Both the position numbers and the translations under genes were made by a program. Source: Martelella sp. AD-3 (GTDB lineage Bacteria; Pseudomonadota; Alphaproteobacteria; Rhizobiales; Rhizobiaceae). Taken from it: DNA of 64,000 nt. Position 1 is the first letter of the stretch, and each line of letters starts with the position of its first letter. Below the pieces are notes generated by a model. The model did not search any database. It worked only from the letters and a program-made list of their open reading frames with translations, and was not told the origin of the DNA. The DNA lies in NCBI RefSeq assembly GCF_001578105.1, contig NZ_CP014275.1:4437501-4501500 (forward strand). Reading direction: 5' to 3'. Below are positions 24,850 through 34,056 of this stretch, piece after piece.

Positions 24850-27183
24850 TTATGCGGTTGCGCCGCGCGGGCGATCCGGCACGGTGGCTTTGGGACCGGA
24901 AAGAAGGCGCATTGCGGCGATCACGACCGCCAGGAGGCCGAGGATGCCGGCGGTCCACAGGCTGGAGGCTGCGGGGTGATCCGAAAACGTTCCGAGCTGA
25001 TAGACCAGCACGGCCGATCCGTAGGCGAGCCCGGTTGTCCAGGTTACGGCAAACAGCGTCCAGCGGGTCCCGCTTTCGCGCCATATGGCGGCCGTTGCCG
25101 CAACGCAGGGCATATAGAGCAGGATCGCCAGGAGATAGGCGAAAGCCCCGATCCTGCCGTTGAAGCGGGCGGCCATGGCGCCGAAGATGCCGGTCGAAAC
25201 GCCCTGTTCCTCGGCTGCGACAGTCTGATCGGCGATGTCGCCGACGCCGAGGACGAGCGGATCGGTGAGGCTTGCCGCAGCGTCTGCGAGATTGGCCGGA
25301 ATGGAGGCGAAGGCCTCGCTGATACCGGCGACGACGCTGAACGTCTCTTGCGCTTCTTCTCCGGCAGCCTCGTTCTCGGCGATCTGGCCATAAAGTGCAT
25401 TCAGCGTGCCGACCACCGCTTCCTTGGCGAAGATTCCGGTGAACAGGCCGACGGTTGCCGGCCAGTTGTCTTCTTTAATACCCATCGGCTCGACAATCGG
25501 CGTAATGCTGCGGCCAATGGCCGACAGAACCGAGGCCTCCGTGTCGTCATTGCCGAAGGAACCGTCCGTTCCGAGCGAATTGAGGAAGCCAAGAACCATG
25601 ACGACGGCGATGATGACCCTGCCGGCCTTGAACATGAAGGCCTTCAGCCTGTCCCATGTCGTTCTGAGGAGGCTCCTGATTGTCGGGACGTGATAGGGCG
25701 GCAACTCCATGATGAAGGGAGAGACGGGACCGCGCAGCAGGGTGTTCTTGAGCAGAAGCCCGGTCGCGATCGCGGCCAGAATGCCGATCAGATAGAGCGC
25801 GAACACCACGTTCTGCCCGCCGACGGGGAAGAAGGCGGCCGCAAACAGCGCGTAGACCGGGAGCCTTGCCCCGCAGGACATGAATGGCGACATCATCACC
25901 GTCATGATCCGGTCGCGGCGATTGTCGAGCGTTCGGGTTGCCATGACGGCCGGCACGGAGCAGCCGAAGCCGAGCACCATCGGGATGAAGGACTTGCCGG
26001 GCAGGCCGATGGCGCGCATCGACCGGTCCATCACAAAGGCGGCGCGGGCCATATAGCCCGAATCCTCCAGGAATGTGAGGAACAGGAACAGGAAGCCGAT
26101 CACCGGAATGAAGGTCGACACGGTCTGGATGCCTGCACCAACGCCCTGCGGCAGGATGGCAATCAGCCAACCCGGCGCGCTGATGGCCGTCAGCGCCGCG
26201 CTCGGCCAGTCGACCAGCAGCGTCCCTGTCAGAATGTCGAAGAAATCGATGAAGGCGCTGGCAAAGTTGATGGCGAACAGAAACATCGCATACATGACCG
26301 CCAGAAAGATCGGAATGCCGAGCATGCGGTTGAGAACAATCGCGTCGATCCGGTCCGACAATGTGCGCGACACCCGGTGCGTGCGCTTGACGGCCGAACG
26401 GGCAATGCTGTTGGCAAAGCCGTAGCGAATATCGGCGAAGAGAATGTCGATGTCCTCGTCGAGCGCGTCCTCGACATTTTCTCGGGCCTCTTCTGCCTGT
26501 CGCGCCAGCGCGCTGTCGCACAAGGCTTCCAGAGCCGCATCGCCCTCAATCAGGCGGGCCGCAAGCCAATAGGGCTTGGCGCCCCGTTTCCCGGCCAGTG
26601 CGGCGGCGGGACCTGAAAGCGCCGCAATCGCGGCCTCGACCTCCGGCTGGTAGGACAGGCGCGCGGTGGGCGCCTTGGCGGCATCTGCCGCGAGAATGAT
26701 GGCGTCCTTCAGCGCATCGATGCCCTTGCTGCGCCTTGCAATGATCGGCACGACCGGGCAGCCGAGCAGGCTTGCCAGCTTGTCGCAATCGATCCTGAGA
26801 CCACTCTCCGCGGCCATGTCCATCATGTTGAGCGCGACAATGACGGGAACCTGCATTTCGATGAGCTGGGCAGTCAGGTAGAGATTGCGCTCCAGGTTCG
26901 AGGCATCGACGATGTTGAGCACGATATCGGCTTCGCCGGAGAGGATGTAGTCCCGGGCGATGGTCTCGTCGAGGCCGGCCTCGCTGCCATCGCCGAGAGA
27001 GTAGGTGCCGGGCAGGTCAACCACATTGACGGTGGTATCCTTGTGCAAGAAGCGGCCTTCCTTGCGGTCGACCGTGACGCCGGGCCAGTTGCCAACCCTT
27101 TGACGCGCGCCTGTCAGCGCGTTGAAGAGCGTGGTCTTGCCGCAGTTCGGATTGCCTGCCGTCGCGATCGTGATCGACGTCAT
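24850..27183 (-). CDS. feoB: Ferrous iron transporter FeoB
   Basis: This is an inner-membrane Fe(II) transporter of 777 residues. The N-terminal G domain has G1 GNPNCGKTTLFNAL at 10-23, G3 DLPGTYSL near 58 and G4 NMMD near 120, followed by the guanine-dissociation-like helical region to about 270. The transmembrane Gate domains from about 285 contain GFGCSVPAVMATRTL near 405 and the second gate around 520-760. The ATG overlaps the feoA stop by four bases. It takes up Fe2+ under low-oxygen or iron-poor conditions. Confidence 0.96.
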   Translation of the reverse strand: MTSITIATAGNPNCGKTTLFNALTGARQRVGNWPGVTVDRKEGRFLHKDTTVNVVDLPGTYSLGDGSEAGLDETIARDYILSGEADIVLNIVDASNLERNLYLTAQLIEMQVPVIVALNMMDMAAESGLRIDCDKLASLLGCPVVPIIARRSKGIDALKDAIILAADAAKAPTARLSYQPEVEAAIAALSGPAAALAGKRGAKPYWLAARLIEGDAALEALCDSALARQAEEARENVEDALDEDIDILFADIRYGFANSIARSAVKRTHRVSRTLSDRIDAIVLNRMLGIPIFLAVMYAMFLFAINFASAFIDFFDILTGTLLVDWPSAALTAISAPGWLIAILPQGVGAGIQTVSTFIPVIGFLFLFLTFLEDSGYMARAAFVMDRSMRAIGLPGKSFIPMVLGFGCSVPAVMATRTLDNRRDRIMTVMMSPFMSCGARLPVYALFAAAFFPVGGQNVVFALYLIGILAAIATGLLLKNTLLRGPVSPFIMELPPYHVPTIRSLLRTTWDRLKAFMFKAGRVIIAVVMVLGFLNSLGTDGSFGNDDTEASVLSAIGRSITPIVEPMGIKEDNWPATVGLFTGIFAKEAVVGTLNALYGQIAENEAAGEEAQETFSVVAGISEAFASIPANLADAAASLTDPLVLGVGDIADQTVAAEEQGVSTGIFGAMAARFNGRIGAFAYLLAILLYMPCVAATAAIWRESGTRWTLFAVTWTTGLAYGSAVLVYQLGTFSDHPAASSLWTAGILGLLAVVIAAMRLLSGPKATVPDRPRGATA

Positions 27184-27413
27184 GACGGCACCCTTTCGCC
27201 CCGGAATGCAGAGAGCTCGGCGCGGCGCAGAGAAAGGGAAAAATCACGGATGCGGATTTCGACGGGGTCGCCGAACGGGGCGATCCGGGTCACGAGAAAA
27301 TCGGTTCCCGGCGTGATTCCCATGGCGAGCAGGCGCTGGCGACCAGCCCGTTCGCCGCGATGATATCCGGTCACGCGTATCTTTGCGCCAACCTGCAGCT
27401 CTTCGGACGTCAT
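27180..27413 (-). CDS. feoA: FeoA family protein (second copy)
   Basis: This is a 77-residue SH3-like FeoA protein. Landmarks are IRVTGYHRGERAGRQRLLAM, GITPGTDFLVTRIAPFGDP and VEIRIRDFSLSLRRAE, which follow the usual FeoA pattern. FeoA is thought to bind and stimulate the FeoB G domain. It overlaps feoB by four bases and the upstream FeoA-like gene by four bases, so all three are translationally coupled. Confidence 0.92.
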   Translation of the reverse strand: MTSEELQVGAKIRVTGYHRGERAGRQRLLAMGITPGTDFLVTRIAPFGDPVEIRIRDFSLSLRRAELSAFRGERVPS

Positions 27414-27799
27414 TGTCTTGGTGCTCCCTGTTTGCAGAAATCCTCTGACGGCACGACCGTGATCCTGGCGGCCATGCCCGCGCCGATCGCGATGCGGCCT
27501 TCCCCGACGCCGCCAAGGGCGACAACCAGCGGCCCACCTTGCGTGCGGCAGACGATCCGGATGTTGCTGCCCGGCTTTATCCCGAGCGCGCCAAGTTTTC
27601 TGCGAAACCGGTCGCCGGCCTTCAGCGCAACGACCCGGAGCCAGGTTGCTTCATCCGCTGAGGTCAGGGGGCGCGGCCTTGAGGAGAAGGCATCGCGGGT
27701 CGAGCGGCTTGTCAGTGGGTCTTCGGTCGTTCGCGTCCCCGCAGGCTCTTCTGTCGGGAGCGCGAAGCTTGAACCAAAGCCAATGGTGAGGTCGGACAT
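27410..27799 (-). CDS. FeoA-like protein with N-terminal extension (first copy)
   Basis: This is a 129-residue protein whose last 75 residues form a second FeoA domain (LRVVALKAGDRFRRKLGALG, IKPGSNIRIVCRTQGGPLVV, GRIAIGAGMAARITV). The first 50 residues are polar, low in structure and unique. Two FeoA proteins in one feo operon are less common than one and may bind FeoB as a pair. It is the first gene of the operon, with an FNR-like box 76-89 bases upstream of its start and a possible iron box closer in. Confidence 0.87.
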   Translation of the reverse strand: MSDLTIGFGSSFALPTEEPAGTRTTEDPLTSRSTRDAFSSRPRPLTSADEATWLRVVALKAGDRFRRKLGALGIKPGSNIRIVCRTQGGPLVVALGGVGEGRIAIGAGMAARITVVPSEDFCKQGAPRQ

Positions 27800-27818
27800 G
27801 GTCGGTACCCAGAAAACA

Positions 27819-27833
27819 TGAAATCAATTCTCA
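27819..27833 (-). promoter_or_regulatory. Possible RirA iron-responsive (IRO) box
   Basis: TGA-N9-TCA (TGAAATCAATTCTCA) lies 20-34 bases before the first feo start codon, the pattern of the rhizobial IRO box. The motif is short and could occur by chance. Confidence 0.35.
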
Positions 27834-27874
27834 ACTTTATATCTGCAATACGCTCCTGTGCTTCGGTTCGTGCT

Positions 27875-27888
27875 TTGATCTGGGTCAA
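27875..27888 (-). promoter_or_regulatory. FNR/FixK-type box upstream of feo operon
   Basis: TTGAT-CTGG-GTCAA matches the FNR/FixK consensus TTGAT-N4-ATCAA at nine of ten fixed positions. It lies 76-89 bases before the first feo start. This predicts induction at low oxygen, when Fe2+ is stable. Confidence 0.65.
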
Positions 27889-28000
27889 CAGAGTGTTTTT
27901 CCGGCCCGGAGCTAAACGGACAAAGGTCAGTTTTTCTTCAGGAATTATCTCTGCCGGAAACACATCCGCCAAAAACCAACTCCTTACAAAGCACGATGCG

Positions 28001-28810
28001 CTAGATGATTGCCCGGCGGACGCGGGCCGATACCCATTCCGACATGATGACCGTCGCCAGGATGACGATCAGGATCATGGTGACCTGCGGCCATGCCAGC
28101 ACGTTGAGCGATGATTGCAGCTTCAGCCCGAGGCCGCCGGCGCCAACAAGGCCAAGGATCGCGCTCTCGCGAATGTTGATATCCCAGCGGAACACGGTAA
28201 TGCCCCAGAAGGCGGGCAGCACCTGCGGCACGATGGCGTAGTCGAGAATCTGCGCATGGCTGGCGCCCGTTGCGGTGACGGCCTCGACGGGCGCGCTGTC
28301 GACCTCCTCGATTGCCTCATAGAGCAGCTTGCCGATGAAGCCGATCGAACGCAGGCCGATGGCGATGACGCCGGCCAGAAGCCCGGGCCCCATGATGGCC
28401 ACCAGCAACAAGGCCCAGATCAGCGAATTGATCGAGCGGCTGGCAACGATGATGAAAAGCGCAACGGGTCTGAGGATCAATGCCGACGGGGTTGTGTTGC
28501 GCGCGGCGAGAAACGCCACCGGGACGGCAAGGATAACCCCCAGTATGGTTCCGAGCGTCGCCATGTTCAGCGTGTCCCAGAGCGGCCCCCACAACTCACT
28601 CATGTAGGAAAGGCGCGGCGGCCACATGCGGCTGCCGATATCGGCCGCCTGGACCGGCGCGTCGCTGACGAAGGCCCAGATCGTGTCGCGGGTCATCAAC
28701 TGCCAGCACCAGACGGTCAGCGCAACGAGGAAGAACCAACCGGCCCAGATCAGGAGCGATTGCCGCGTGGTCCTGCGACGCCAGATTTCGGGATAGGCAG
28801 GATCGGTCAT
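28001..28810 (-). CDS. phnE: Phosphonate-type ABC transporter permease PhnE (second)
   Basis: This is a 269-residue inner-membrane permease with about six segments. It belongs to the PhnE family by the central SRSINSLIWALLLVAIMGPG and the ATPase-contact loop EAVTATGASHAQILDYAIVP near residue 170. It overlaps the upstream phnE gene by four bases. With its partner it forms the channel for phosphonate, phosphite or related anions. It is the last gene of the phnDCEE operon. Confidence 0.9.
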   Translation of the reverse strand: MTDPAYPEIWRRRTTRQSLLIWAGWFFLVALTVWCWQLMTRDTIWAFVSDAPVQAADIGSRMWPPRLSYMSELWGPLWDTLNMATLGTILGVILAVPVAFLAARNTTPSALILRPVALFIIVASRSINSLIWALLLVAIMGPGLLAGVIAIGLRSIGFIGKLLYEAIEEVDSAPVEAVTATGASHAQILDYAIVPQVLPAFWGITVFRWDINIRESAILGLVGAGGLGLKLQSSLNVLAWPQVTMILIVILATVIMSEWVSARVRRAII

Positions 28811-29607
28811 TGCAGTCGCTTCCGGATGTAGCTCGAGCCATATTCGGCCACCATCACCAGCAGGATGATGATCAGGATGATCGCGCCGGCGCTGTCATAT
28901 TCGTAGCGGTCGATCGCCGTGTTCAGCGTCGCGCCGATGCCGCCGGCCCCGACAATGCCGATCACCGCGCTCTCGCGGAAGTTGATGTCGAGCCGGTAAA
29001 GCGACAGGCCGATGAGCCGCGGCATCACCTGCGGCTGGATGGCATAGTTGATCATCTGCAGCCATGAGGCGCCGGTGGCGCGGACGGCTTCCGCCTGTGC
29101 TTCGTCGATGTCCTCGATGTCCTCGGCCAGGAGCTTGGACAGGAAGCCGATCGTCGCGAAGGAGAGCGTCAGGAACCCGGCGAAGGGGCCGAAGCCGAAC
29201 ATGGCAACGAAGAAGATCGCGATGATGATCTCCTGCAGCGAGCGGCTGACGGCGATGATGGCGCGGCAGATCATGTAGATGACCGGCGTCGAGACGTTGC
29301 GCGCTGCGCCGATGCCGATCGGAACCGAGATGATGACGCCGGCGACCGTCGAGGTCAGCGTCATGGTCAGGCTTTCGACAAGGCCCTTGGAAATATCGCC
29401 CCAGCGGCTGGTGAAATCGGGCTGGAGGAAGCCGGCAAGGAAGCGCGCGCCGCGCGTCCAGCCTTCGGCAATGCGCGCCCAGTTCGGGTCAAGCGTCGCA
29501 AGCGCCAGCACCAGCCACACGGCGAAGCCGGCCTGAATGACGATGCGCCAGCCGCGATGCGTGAAGATCTGCGGTGGGCGTTTCCATGTTGTCGGATAGC
29601 TGCTCAT
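28807..29607 (-). CDS. phnE: Phosphonate-type ABC transporter permease PhnE (first)
   Basis: This is a 266-residue permease related to the following one, with [20 protein letters not shown] near residue 140 and the loop [20 protein letters not shown] near 190. Four-base overlaps with phnC upstream and the second phnE downstream indicate coupling. The N terminus includes one extra membrane segment ([16 protein letters not shown] follows later in the core). Heteromeric PhnE pairs are usual in rhizobia. Confidence 0.9.
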   Translation of the reverse strand: MSSYPTTWKRPPQIFTHRGWRIVIQAGFAVWLVLALATLDPNWARIAEGWTRGARFLAGFLQPDFTSRWGDISKGLVESLTMTLTSTVAGVIISVPIGIGAARNVSTPVIYMICRAIIAVSRSLQEIIIAIFFVAMFGFGPFAGFLTLSFATIGFLSKLLAEDIEDIDEAQAEAVRATGASWLQMINYAIQPQVMPRLIGLSLYRLDINFRESAVIGIVGAGGIGATLNTAIDRYEYDSAGAIILIIILLVMVAEYGSSYIRKRLQ

Positions 29608-30425
29608 CTTTCGATGCCCGCCATCAGCGCAGCGGCTTCGGCCTCGGCGGTGTTGTCGTCCTCGGCGTTCCTGCGCATCGCGTTCCAGTCTTCCGCGCCG
29701 TAGATTTCGGTCAGAACCGTTTCGTTCAGCGCATCGGGCGCGCCGTCGAACACGACCGCGCCGGCGCGCAGGCCGACGATCCGCTGCATGAACTGGCGGG
29801 CAAGCGGAACGTCGTGGATATTGACGATCGCCGGAAGGTTGCGCTCGGCGCAGATCTCGATCAAAAGCCGCATGATCTGGCGGCTGGTCTTTGGGTCGAG
29901 GCTTGCCGTCGGTTCGTCGACCAGAAGCAGTTCCGGTTCCTGGGCAAGGGCGCGGGCAATGCCGACCCGTTGCCGCTGACCGCCCGAAAGCGCATCCGCG
30001 CGCTTGTCAGCATGCTGCAGCAGGCCGACACGGTCGAGAAGGCCATAGGCGCGGCTGATATCGTCTGCGCCGTAGCGGCGGGTGAAACTGGTCCAGAACC
30101 CGACATAGCCGAGGCGGCCGGAGAGCACATTCTCCATCACCGTCAGGCGCTCGACCAGCGCATATTCCTGAAAGATCATGCCGATGCGTCGGCGCATGGC
30201 GCGCAGCTTGCGCTGGTCCTGACCGGTGATCGGGCTGCCCGACAGGAGTACGGCGCCACCGGTCGGTTCGACCAGACGGTTGATGCAGCGGATGAGCGTG
30301 GATTTTCCGGCGCCCGATGGCCCGATCAGCCCGACGACCTGACCTTCGGGAACTGTGAGGCTGACATCGACCAGAGCCTTGTCGCCGGTCTTGTAGGTCT
30401 TGGTGAGCGATTTCAGTTCAAGCAT
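29604..30425 (-). CDS. phnC: Phosphonate-type ABC transporter ATP-binding protein PhnC
   Basis: This is a 273-residue ATPase with Walker [14 protein letters not shown] near residue 35, a Q loop in [13 protein letters not shown] near 82, the signature [16 protein letters not shown] near 146, and Walker [14 protein letters not shown] near 164. The PhnC-type insertion around [16 protein letters not shown] is visible near 105. ATG 30425 is preferred over an in-frame GTG at 30437. It lies about 70 bases downstream of phnD and overlaps the first phnE. Confidence 0.92.
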   Translation of the reverse strand: MLELKSLTKTYKTGDKALVDVSLTVPEGQVVGLIGPSGAGKSTLIRCINRLVEPTGGAVLLSGSPITGQDQRKLRAMRRRIGMIFQEYALVERLTVMENVLSGRLGYVGFWTSFTRRYGADDISRAYGLLDRVGLLQHADKRADALSGGQRQRVGIARALAQEPELLLVDEPTASLDPKTSRQIMRLLIEICAERNLPAIVNIHDVPLARQFMQRIVGLRAGAVVFDGAPDALNETVLTEIYGAEDWNAMRRNAEDDNTAEAEAAALMAGIER

Positions 30426-30495
30426 GTCGTGTTCCACGAAAAGATGGACGGGCGGATGAAATCCGCCCGTCCGTCCGAATGGGATTTCGGCTGAC

Positions 30496-31443
30496 TTACT
30501 GGCAGTCGTAGGAAACGCCGTTGGCTTCGTCGATCTGACGGATCACGGCCCAGTTGTTCTTGAAGGTGATCGGGATGAACTGCGCTTCGCCCGACTTGGA
30601 AAACTCTTCTTCAAGCGAGGAGCCTTCCCATTCGAAGGAGGCGAAGGCTTCCTTGATCTTGTCCTGAAGCGCGGGCGTCAGGTTGTGTGCAACGCCGTAA
30701 CCGGTCGTCGGGAAGGTCTGCGAGGTATAGATGATCTCGATCTGGTCATCGGAGATCACGTCGCGGGCGAGCATGCGCTTGCGCACCGAATTGGCGATGG
30801 CGCCGGCCGGATAATCCTTGTTGGCAACGCCGAGAATGGTGTTGTCGTGCTTGCCGGAGAAGGTGGCTTCGAAATCGGTGCCGGCTTCCATGCCGTATTC
30901 GGATTTCAGAATGGCGGACGGAGCCTTGTAACCGGAATTGGAGGTTTCCGAGGAGAAGGCAAGCGTCTTGCCCTTGATGTCCTCGACGTCTTCAATGCCG
31001 GAGCCCGGATAAGTGATCAGTTCCATTTCATAGCCGAACGAGCCGTCCTCGGCCGCCATCATGGTGAAGGGGCGGAAGCCGGCGCAGGCAACGGCCAGCG
31101 GGTTCGAGCCGGTGTTGAAGCCTGCGACGTGCAGGCGGCCGGCGCGCATGGCCTCGATCTGGGCGGCGTTGGAATCGACGGGGAAGAACTGGACCCGCTT
31201 GCCGGTGACCTCTTCCATATGGGCCAGGAAATCGGCCCAAGCTTCGGCGTAGACGGCCGGGTCTTCAACCGGCGTGTAGGCGAAGATCAGAACGGACGGA
31301 TCGACAAGCTCAGCCGGATCGGACGGGATATCGGCGATCAGATCGCCGTCGGCGTCGGTGTAGCGGCTATCCAGGGTGAAATCGGCAAGGGCCGGAACGG
31401 ACATCGCGATCAGGGCAGTGGCGGCAAGAAGCATACTGCGCAT
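30496..31443 (-). CDS. phnD: Phosphonate-type substrate-binding protein PhnD
   Basis: This is a periplasmic binding protein of 315 residues with signal peptide [20 protein letters not shown]. PhnD-family features include [20 protein letters not shown] near residue 53, [18 protein letters not shown] near 160 and [18 protein letters not shown] near 240. It opens the phnDCEE operon. No C-P lyase or phosphonatase gene lies in the window, so whether the ligand is a phosphonate, phosphite or another anion is open. GGAGAG precedes the ATG. A 10-base direct repeat (AGAGCCAATA) lies just upstream. Confidence 0.9.
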   Translation of the reverse strand: MRSMLLAATALIAMSVPALADFTLDSRYTDADGDLIADIPSDPAELVDPSVLIFAYTPVEDPAVYAEAWADFLAHMEEVTGKRVQFFPVDSNAAQIEAMRAGRLHVAGFNTGSNPLAVACAGFRPFTMMAAEDGSFGYEMELITYPGSGIEDVEDIKGKTLAFSSETSNSGYKAPSAILKSEYGMEAGTDFEATFSGKHDNTILGVANKDYPAGAIANSVRKRMLARDVISDDQIEIIYTSQTFPTTGYGVAHNLTPALQDKIKEAFASFEWEGSSLEEEFSKSGEAQFIPITFKNNWAVIRQIDEANGVSYDCQ

Positions 31444-31573
31444 ATTGGCTCTCCAGTCTGTATTGGCTCTGGAGGCGACTTAGCAAGTCTTCGTTACAGT
31501 ATTACGACGATGCACCTGTCTCCGGCCTCGACCGACCGATTGAACTGAAGGTCCTTGCGGCTTGCCTGCCGTC

Positions 31574-32173
31574 CTACCGGACCGCCTTTACGCCTTCCAG
31601 GAGCAGCGTCGTCGCCATTGCCGCATAGTCTTCGCGGGTGATCTTGCCGCCGTCGCGGAACCACATATAGACCCAGTTCATCATGCCGAACAGCGACATG
31701 GTGACCGGCATCAGAAGCGGGCGCTCCGGGCGGTCGAGCTCGGGATGGATCTCGCGGATGACGGCAGAGAAACGGCCGACGATGCTGCGCTCGAGCGCGC
31801 GGATCTGCTTGGTCTGCTCGGCGGTAAGGGCAGGCGCCGCATTGAGCTGCACCTTGTGCTGGTCATCGGCGCCGCGATATTCGTTCAGCACCGTCATCAC
31901 CAGTTTCTCGAGCCGGGCCTTGTGTTCGAGGCCCGGGTCGTCGGCGGCCTCGAGCGCTACATCAAGCGCCTCCAGATGCGAGGCGATGATGGCGAAGATC
32001 AACGCCTCCTTGGAGGGGTAATAGTGGTAGAGCAGCGCCTTCGACACGCCCGCCGCGCGCGCGATCTGCGACATCGACGCCTTTTCCATGCCCTGCGTGG
32101 CGAACACATGGGCGGCGTTTAAAAGCAGGCCGTGCCGCTTTTCCTCGAAATCATTGGCCCGTGTTCTCGCCAT
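31574..32173 (-). CDS. paaR: TetR-family repressor, PaaR-like
   Basis: This is a 199-residue TetR regulator. The N-terminal DNA-binding domain has MEKASMSQIARAAGVSKALL followed by YHYYPSKEALIFAI. The C-terminal part (FGMMNWVYMWFRDGGKITRE) is typical of TetR proteins located beside phenylacetate genes, which release DNA on binding phenylacetyl-CoA. It is downstream of and codirectional with paaK, separated by a terminator hairpin, so it has its own promoter. A palindrome at 34902-34915 fits a PaaR operator. Confidence 0.85.
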   Translation of the reverse strand: MARTRANDFEEKRHGLLLNAAHVFATQGMEKASMSQIARAAGVSKALLYHYYPSKEALIFAIIASHLEALDVALEAADDPGLEHKARLEKLVMTVLNEYRGADDQHKVQLNAAPALTAEQTKQIRALERSIVGRFSAVIREIHPELDRPERPLLMPVTMSLFGMMNWVYMWFRDGGKITREDYAAMATTLLLEGVKAVR

Positions 32174-32201
32174 GTTCTCTCAAAACTCCTGATGGGCAGG
32201 C

Positions 32202-32225
32202 AAAAGGGGCGGTTTCGCCCCTTTT
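32202..32225. terminator. Bidirectional-type terminator after paaK
   Basis: AAAAGGGGCG, a four-base loop and CGCCCCTTTT form a perfect 10-base stem with A/T tails on both sides, between the paaK stop (32261) and the paaR-like start (32173). Confidence 0.8.
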
Positions 32226-32248
32226 AGCATTGGCTAATCAATTGACCA

Positions 32249-32258
32249 ACCGGCCGGT
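32249..32258. promoter_or_regulatory. ACCGGCCGGT palindrome near paaK 3' end
   Basis: This perfect 10-base palindrome shares ACCG/CGGT ends with the PaaR-like operator at 34902 but lacks the four extra central bases. It lies just past the paaK stop, upstream of the paaR-like gene. Its role is uncertain. Confidence 0.25.
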
Positions 32259-32260
32259 GA

Positions 32261-33577
32261 TTATTTCGGGCGGTTGTCAACCACGCGCTTGGCCTTGCCT
32301 TCCGAACGGGCAACGCTTTCCGGATCGCGAATGTCGATCTTCGTTGAAACGCCGATCACCGACTTGATGTGGTGCGCCAGCTCCTTCGCCGAGGCCAGCC
32401 GGGCTTCCGCCGAGGACTGGTCCGGCGTGCACTCCACATGCACGGTCATCACGTCCATGCGGTCCTTGCGGGTCAGTTCGATCTGGAAATGCGGGGCAAG
32501 GCCATCGCATTTCAGGATCATCTCCTCGATCTGGGTCGGGAAGACATTGACGCCGCGCAGGATGATCATGTCGTCGGAGCGGCCGGTGATCTTTTCGATC
32601 CGGCGCATGGAGCGCGCCGTGCCGGGCAGGATGCGGGTCAGGTCGCGGGTGCGGTAGCGCACCATCGGCAGGCCCTCCTTGGTCAGCGTGGTGAAGACCA
32701 GCTCGCCCATCGCGCCGTCGGGAAGCACCTCGCCGGTCTGCGGGTCGATGATTTCGGGATAGAAATGGTCTTCCCAGACATGCAGCCCGTCCTTGGTTTC
32801 CACGCATTCATTGGCAACGCCCGGACCCATGATCTCCGAAAGGCCGTAAATGTCGACGGCGTGCATGTCGAAGGCGTCCTCGATTTCCGCCCGCATCGCG
32901 TTGGTCCAGGGTTCGGCGCCGAAAATGCCGACCTTCAGCGAGCTTTCGCGCGGATCGATGCCCTGGCGGCGGAATTCGTCGAGGATCGACAGCATGTAGG
33001 ACGGGGTGACCATGATGATCTGCGGCTTGAAGTCGCTCATCAAGGTGACCTGACGCTCGGTCATGCCGCCGGAGATCGGCACCACGGTGCAGCCGAGACG
33101 TTCGGCGCCGTAATGCGCGCCAAGGCCGCCGGTGAAAAGCCCGTAGCCATAGGCCACATGACAGATATCGCCCGCGCGACCGCCGGACGCCCGGATCGAG
33201 CGGGCCATGACATCGGCCCAGACATCGATATCGTTCTTGGTGTAGCCAACAACGGTCGGGCGTCCGGTGGTGCCGGAGGAGGCGTGGATGCGCGCAAGCT
33301 TCTCGCGCGGCACGGCGAACATGCCGAAGGGGTAGGTGTCGCGCAGGTCCGTCTTCACAGTGAAGGGAAACTTCGCGAGGTCGGCAAGCGTCCTGAAATC
33401 GGACGGATGCACGCCGCTGTCATCGAAGCGCTTGCGGTAGAAGGGCGAGTTCTCATAGGCGTGGTTCAGCGACCAGGCCATGCGCTTTTGCTGAAGGGCG
33501 GAGATTTCGTCGCGGCTCGCCACCTCGATCGGGTCGAGAATCTCGCGGGACGGCTTCAGATTGTTGATGGCGTTCAT
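32261..33577 (-). CDS. paaK: Phenylacetate-CoA ligase PaaK
   Basis: This is a 438-residue adenylate-forming enzyme that makes phenylacetyl-CoA from phenylacetate, ATP and CoA in the cytoplasm. It has the P-loop-like motif HASSGTTGRPTVVGYTKND near residue 93, YGLSEIMGPGVANECVETKD near 235, and the hinge/C-terminal RSDDMIILRGVNVFPTQIEE near 335, all typical of PaaK and of normal length. It lies downstream of paaG and paaI on the same strand and ends at a strong terminator. It commits phenylacetate to the paa pathway. Confidence 0.95.
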   Translation of the reverse strand: MNAINNLKPSREILDPIEVASRDEISALQQKRMAWSLNHAYENSPFYRKRFDDSGVHPSDFRTLADLAKFPFTVKTDLRDTYPFGMFAVPREKLARIHASSGTTGRPTVVGYTKNDIDVWADVMARSIRASGGRAGDICHVAYGYGLFTGGLGAHYGAERLGCTVVPISGGMTERQVTLMSDFKPQIIMVTPSYMLSILDEFRRQGIDPRESSLKVGIFGAEPWTNAMRAEIEDAFDMHAVDIYGLSEIMGPGVANECVETKDGLHVWEDHFYPEIIDPQTGEVLPDGAMGELVFTTLTKEGLPMVRYRTRDLTRILPGTARSMRRIEKITGRSDDMIILRGVNVFPTQIEEMILKCDGLAPHFQIELTRKDRMDVMTVHVECTPDQSSAEARLASAKELAHHIKSVIGVSTKIDIRDPESVARSEGKAKRVVDNRPK

Positions 33578-33603
33578 GTCTTCCTCCTCGAAAACGTATG
33601 CGC

Positions 33604-34056
33604 TCAGGCTTTCAGCAGCGTGCCGTTGATGGTGCGCGAATGGCCGCGGAATTCGGCGATCACCGCTCCGTCCTCCCGTGTCACGCTTATATCATAGATG
33701 CCGGATCGGCCTCTGCGCGAAACCTCGCGCGCGGTGGCGGTCAGGCGGTCGCCGAGCGCGCCGGGTGCTACGTAGGTCATCGAGCAGTGCTGGGCGACGG
33801 TCAGCTGGTTATAAGTGTTGCAGGCAAAGGCGAAGGCGCTGTCGGCGAGCGTGAACAGATAGCCGCCATGGGCATTGCCGTGGCCATTGGTCATCGCCTC
33901 CGTCAGCGTCATGGAAAGCGTCGCCTCGCCGGGGGCAATGTGCTCGATCGTCATGCCGAGGTGCCGCGAGGCATTGTCGTCATTCCACATCGCCCTGGCG
34001 CAGGCTTCGGCCAGTTCCTGCGGGCTCATCGCGTTGATCGTTGCCTCCATGTTCAT
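33604..34056 (-). CDS. paaI: Hotdog-fold thioesterase PaaI
   Basis: This is a 150-residue hotdog thioesterase with the active-site segment GNAHGGYLFTLADSAFAFAC near residue 65 and a conserved NTYNQLTVAQHC stretch. PaaI hydrolyses stalled ring-hydroxylated phenylacetyl-CoA intermediates and so frees CoA. It overlaps paaG by four bases and is followed by paaK after 26 bases, so the three form one operon. Confidence 0.93.
   Translation of the reverse strand: MNMEATINAMSPQELAEACARAMWNDDNASRHLGMTIEHIAPGEATLSMTLTEAMTNGHGNAHGGYLFTLADSAFAFACNTYNQLTVAQHCSMTYVAPGALGDRLTATAREVSRRGRSGIYDISVTREDGAVIAEFRGHSRTINGTLLKA

Noticed and set aside
27712..27972. Open frame upstream of and overlapping the first feoA-like gene
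   Set aside because: It overlaps the feoA-like gene in another frame and covers both regulatory boxes. No family resemblance and no ribosome binding site.
31444..31573. Pho box upstream of phnD
   Set aside because: CTGTAAC occurs once, but no second half-site at 11 bases matches CTGTCAT. Phosphate control cannot be claimed from sequence.
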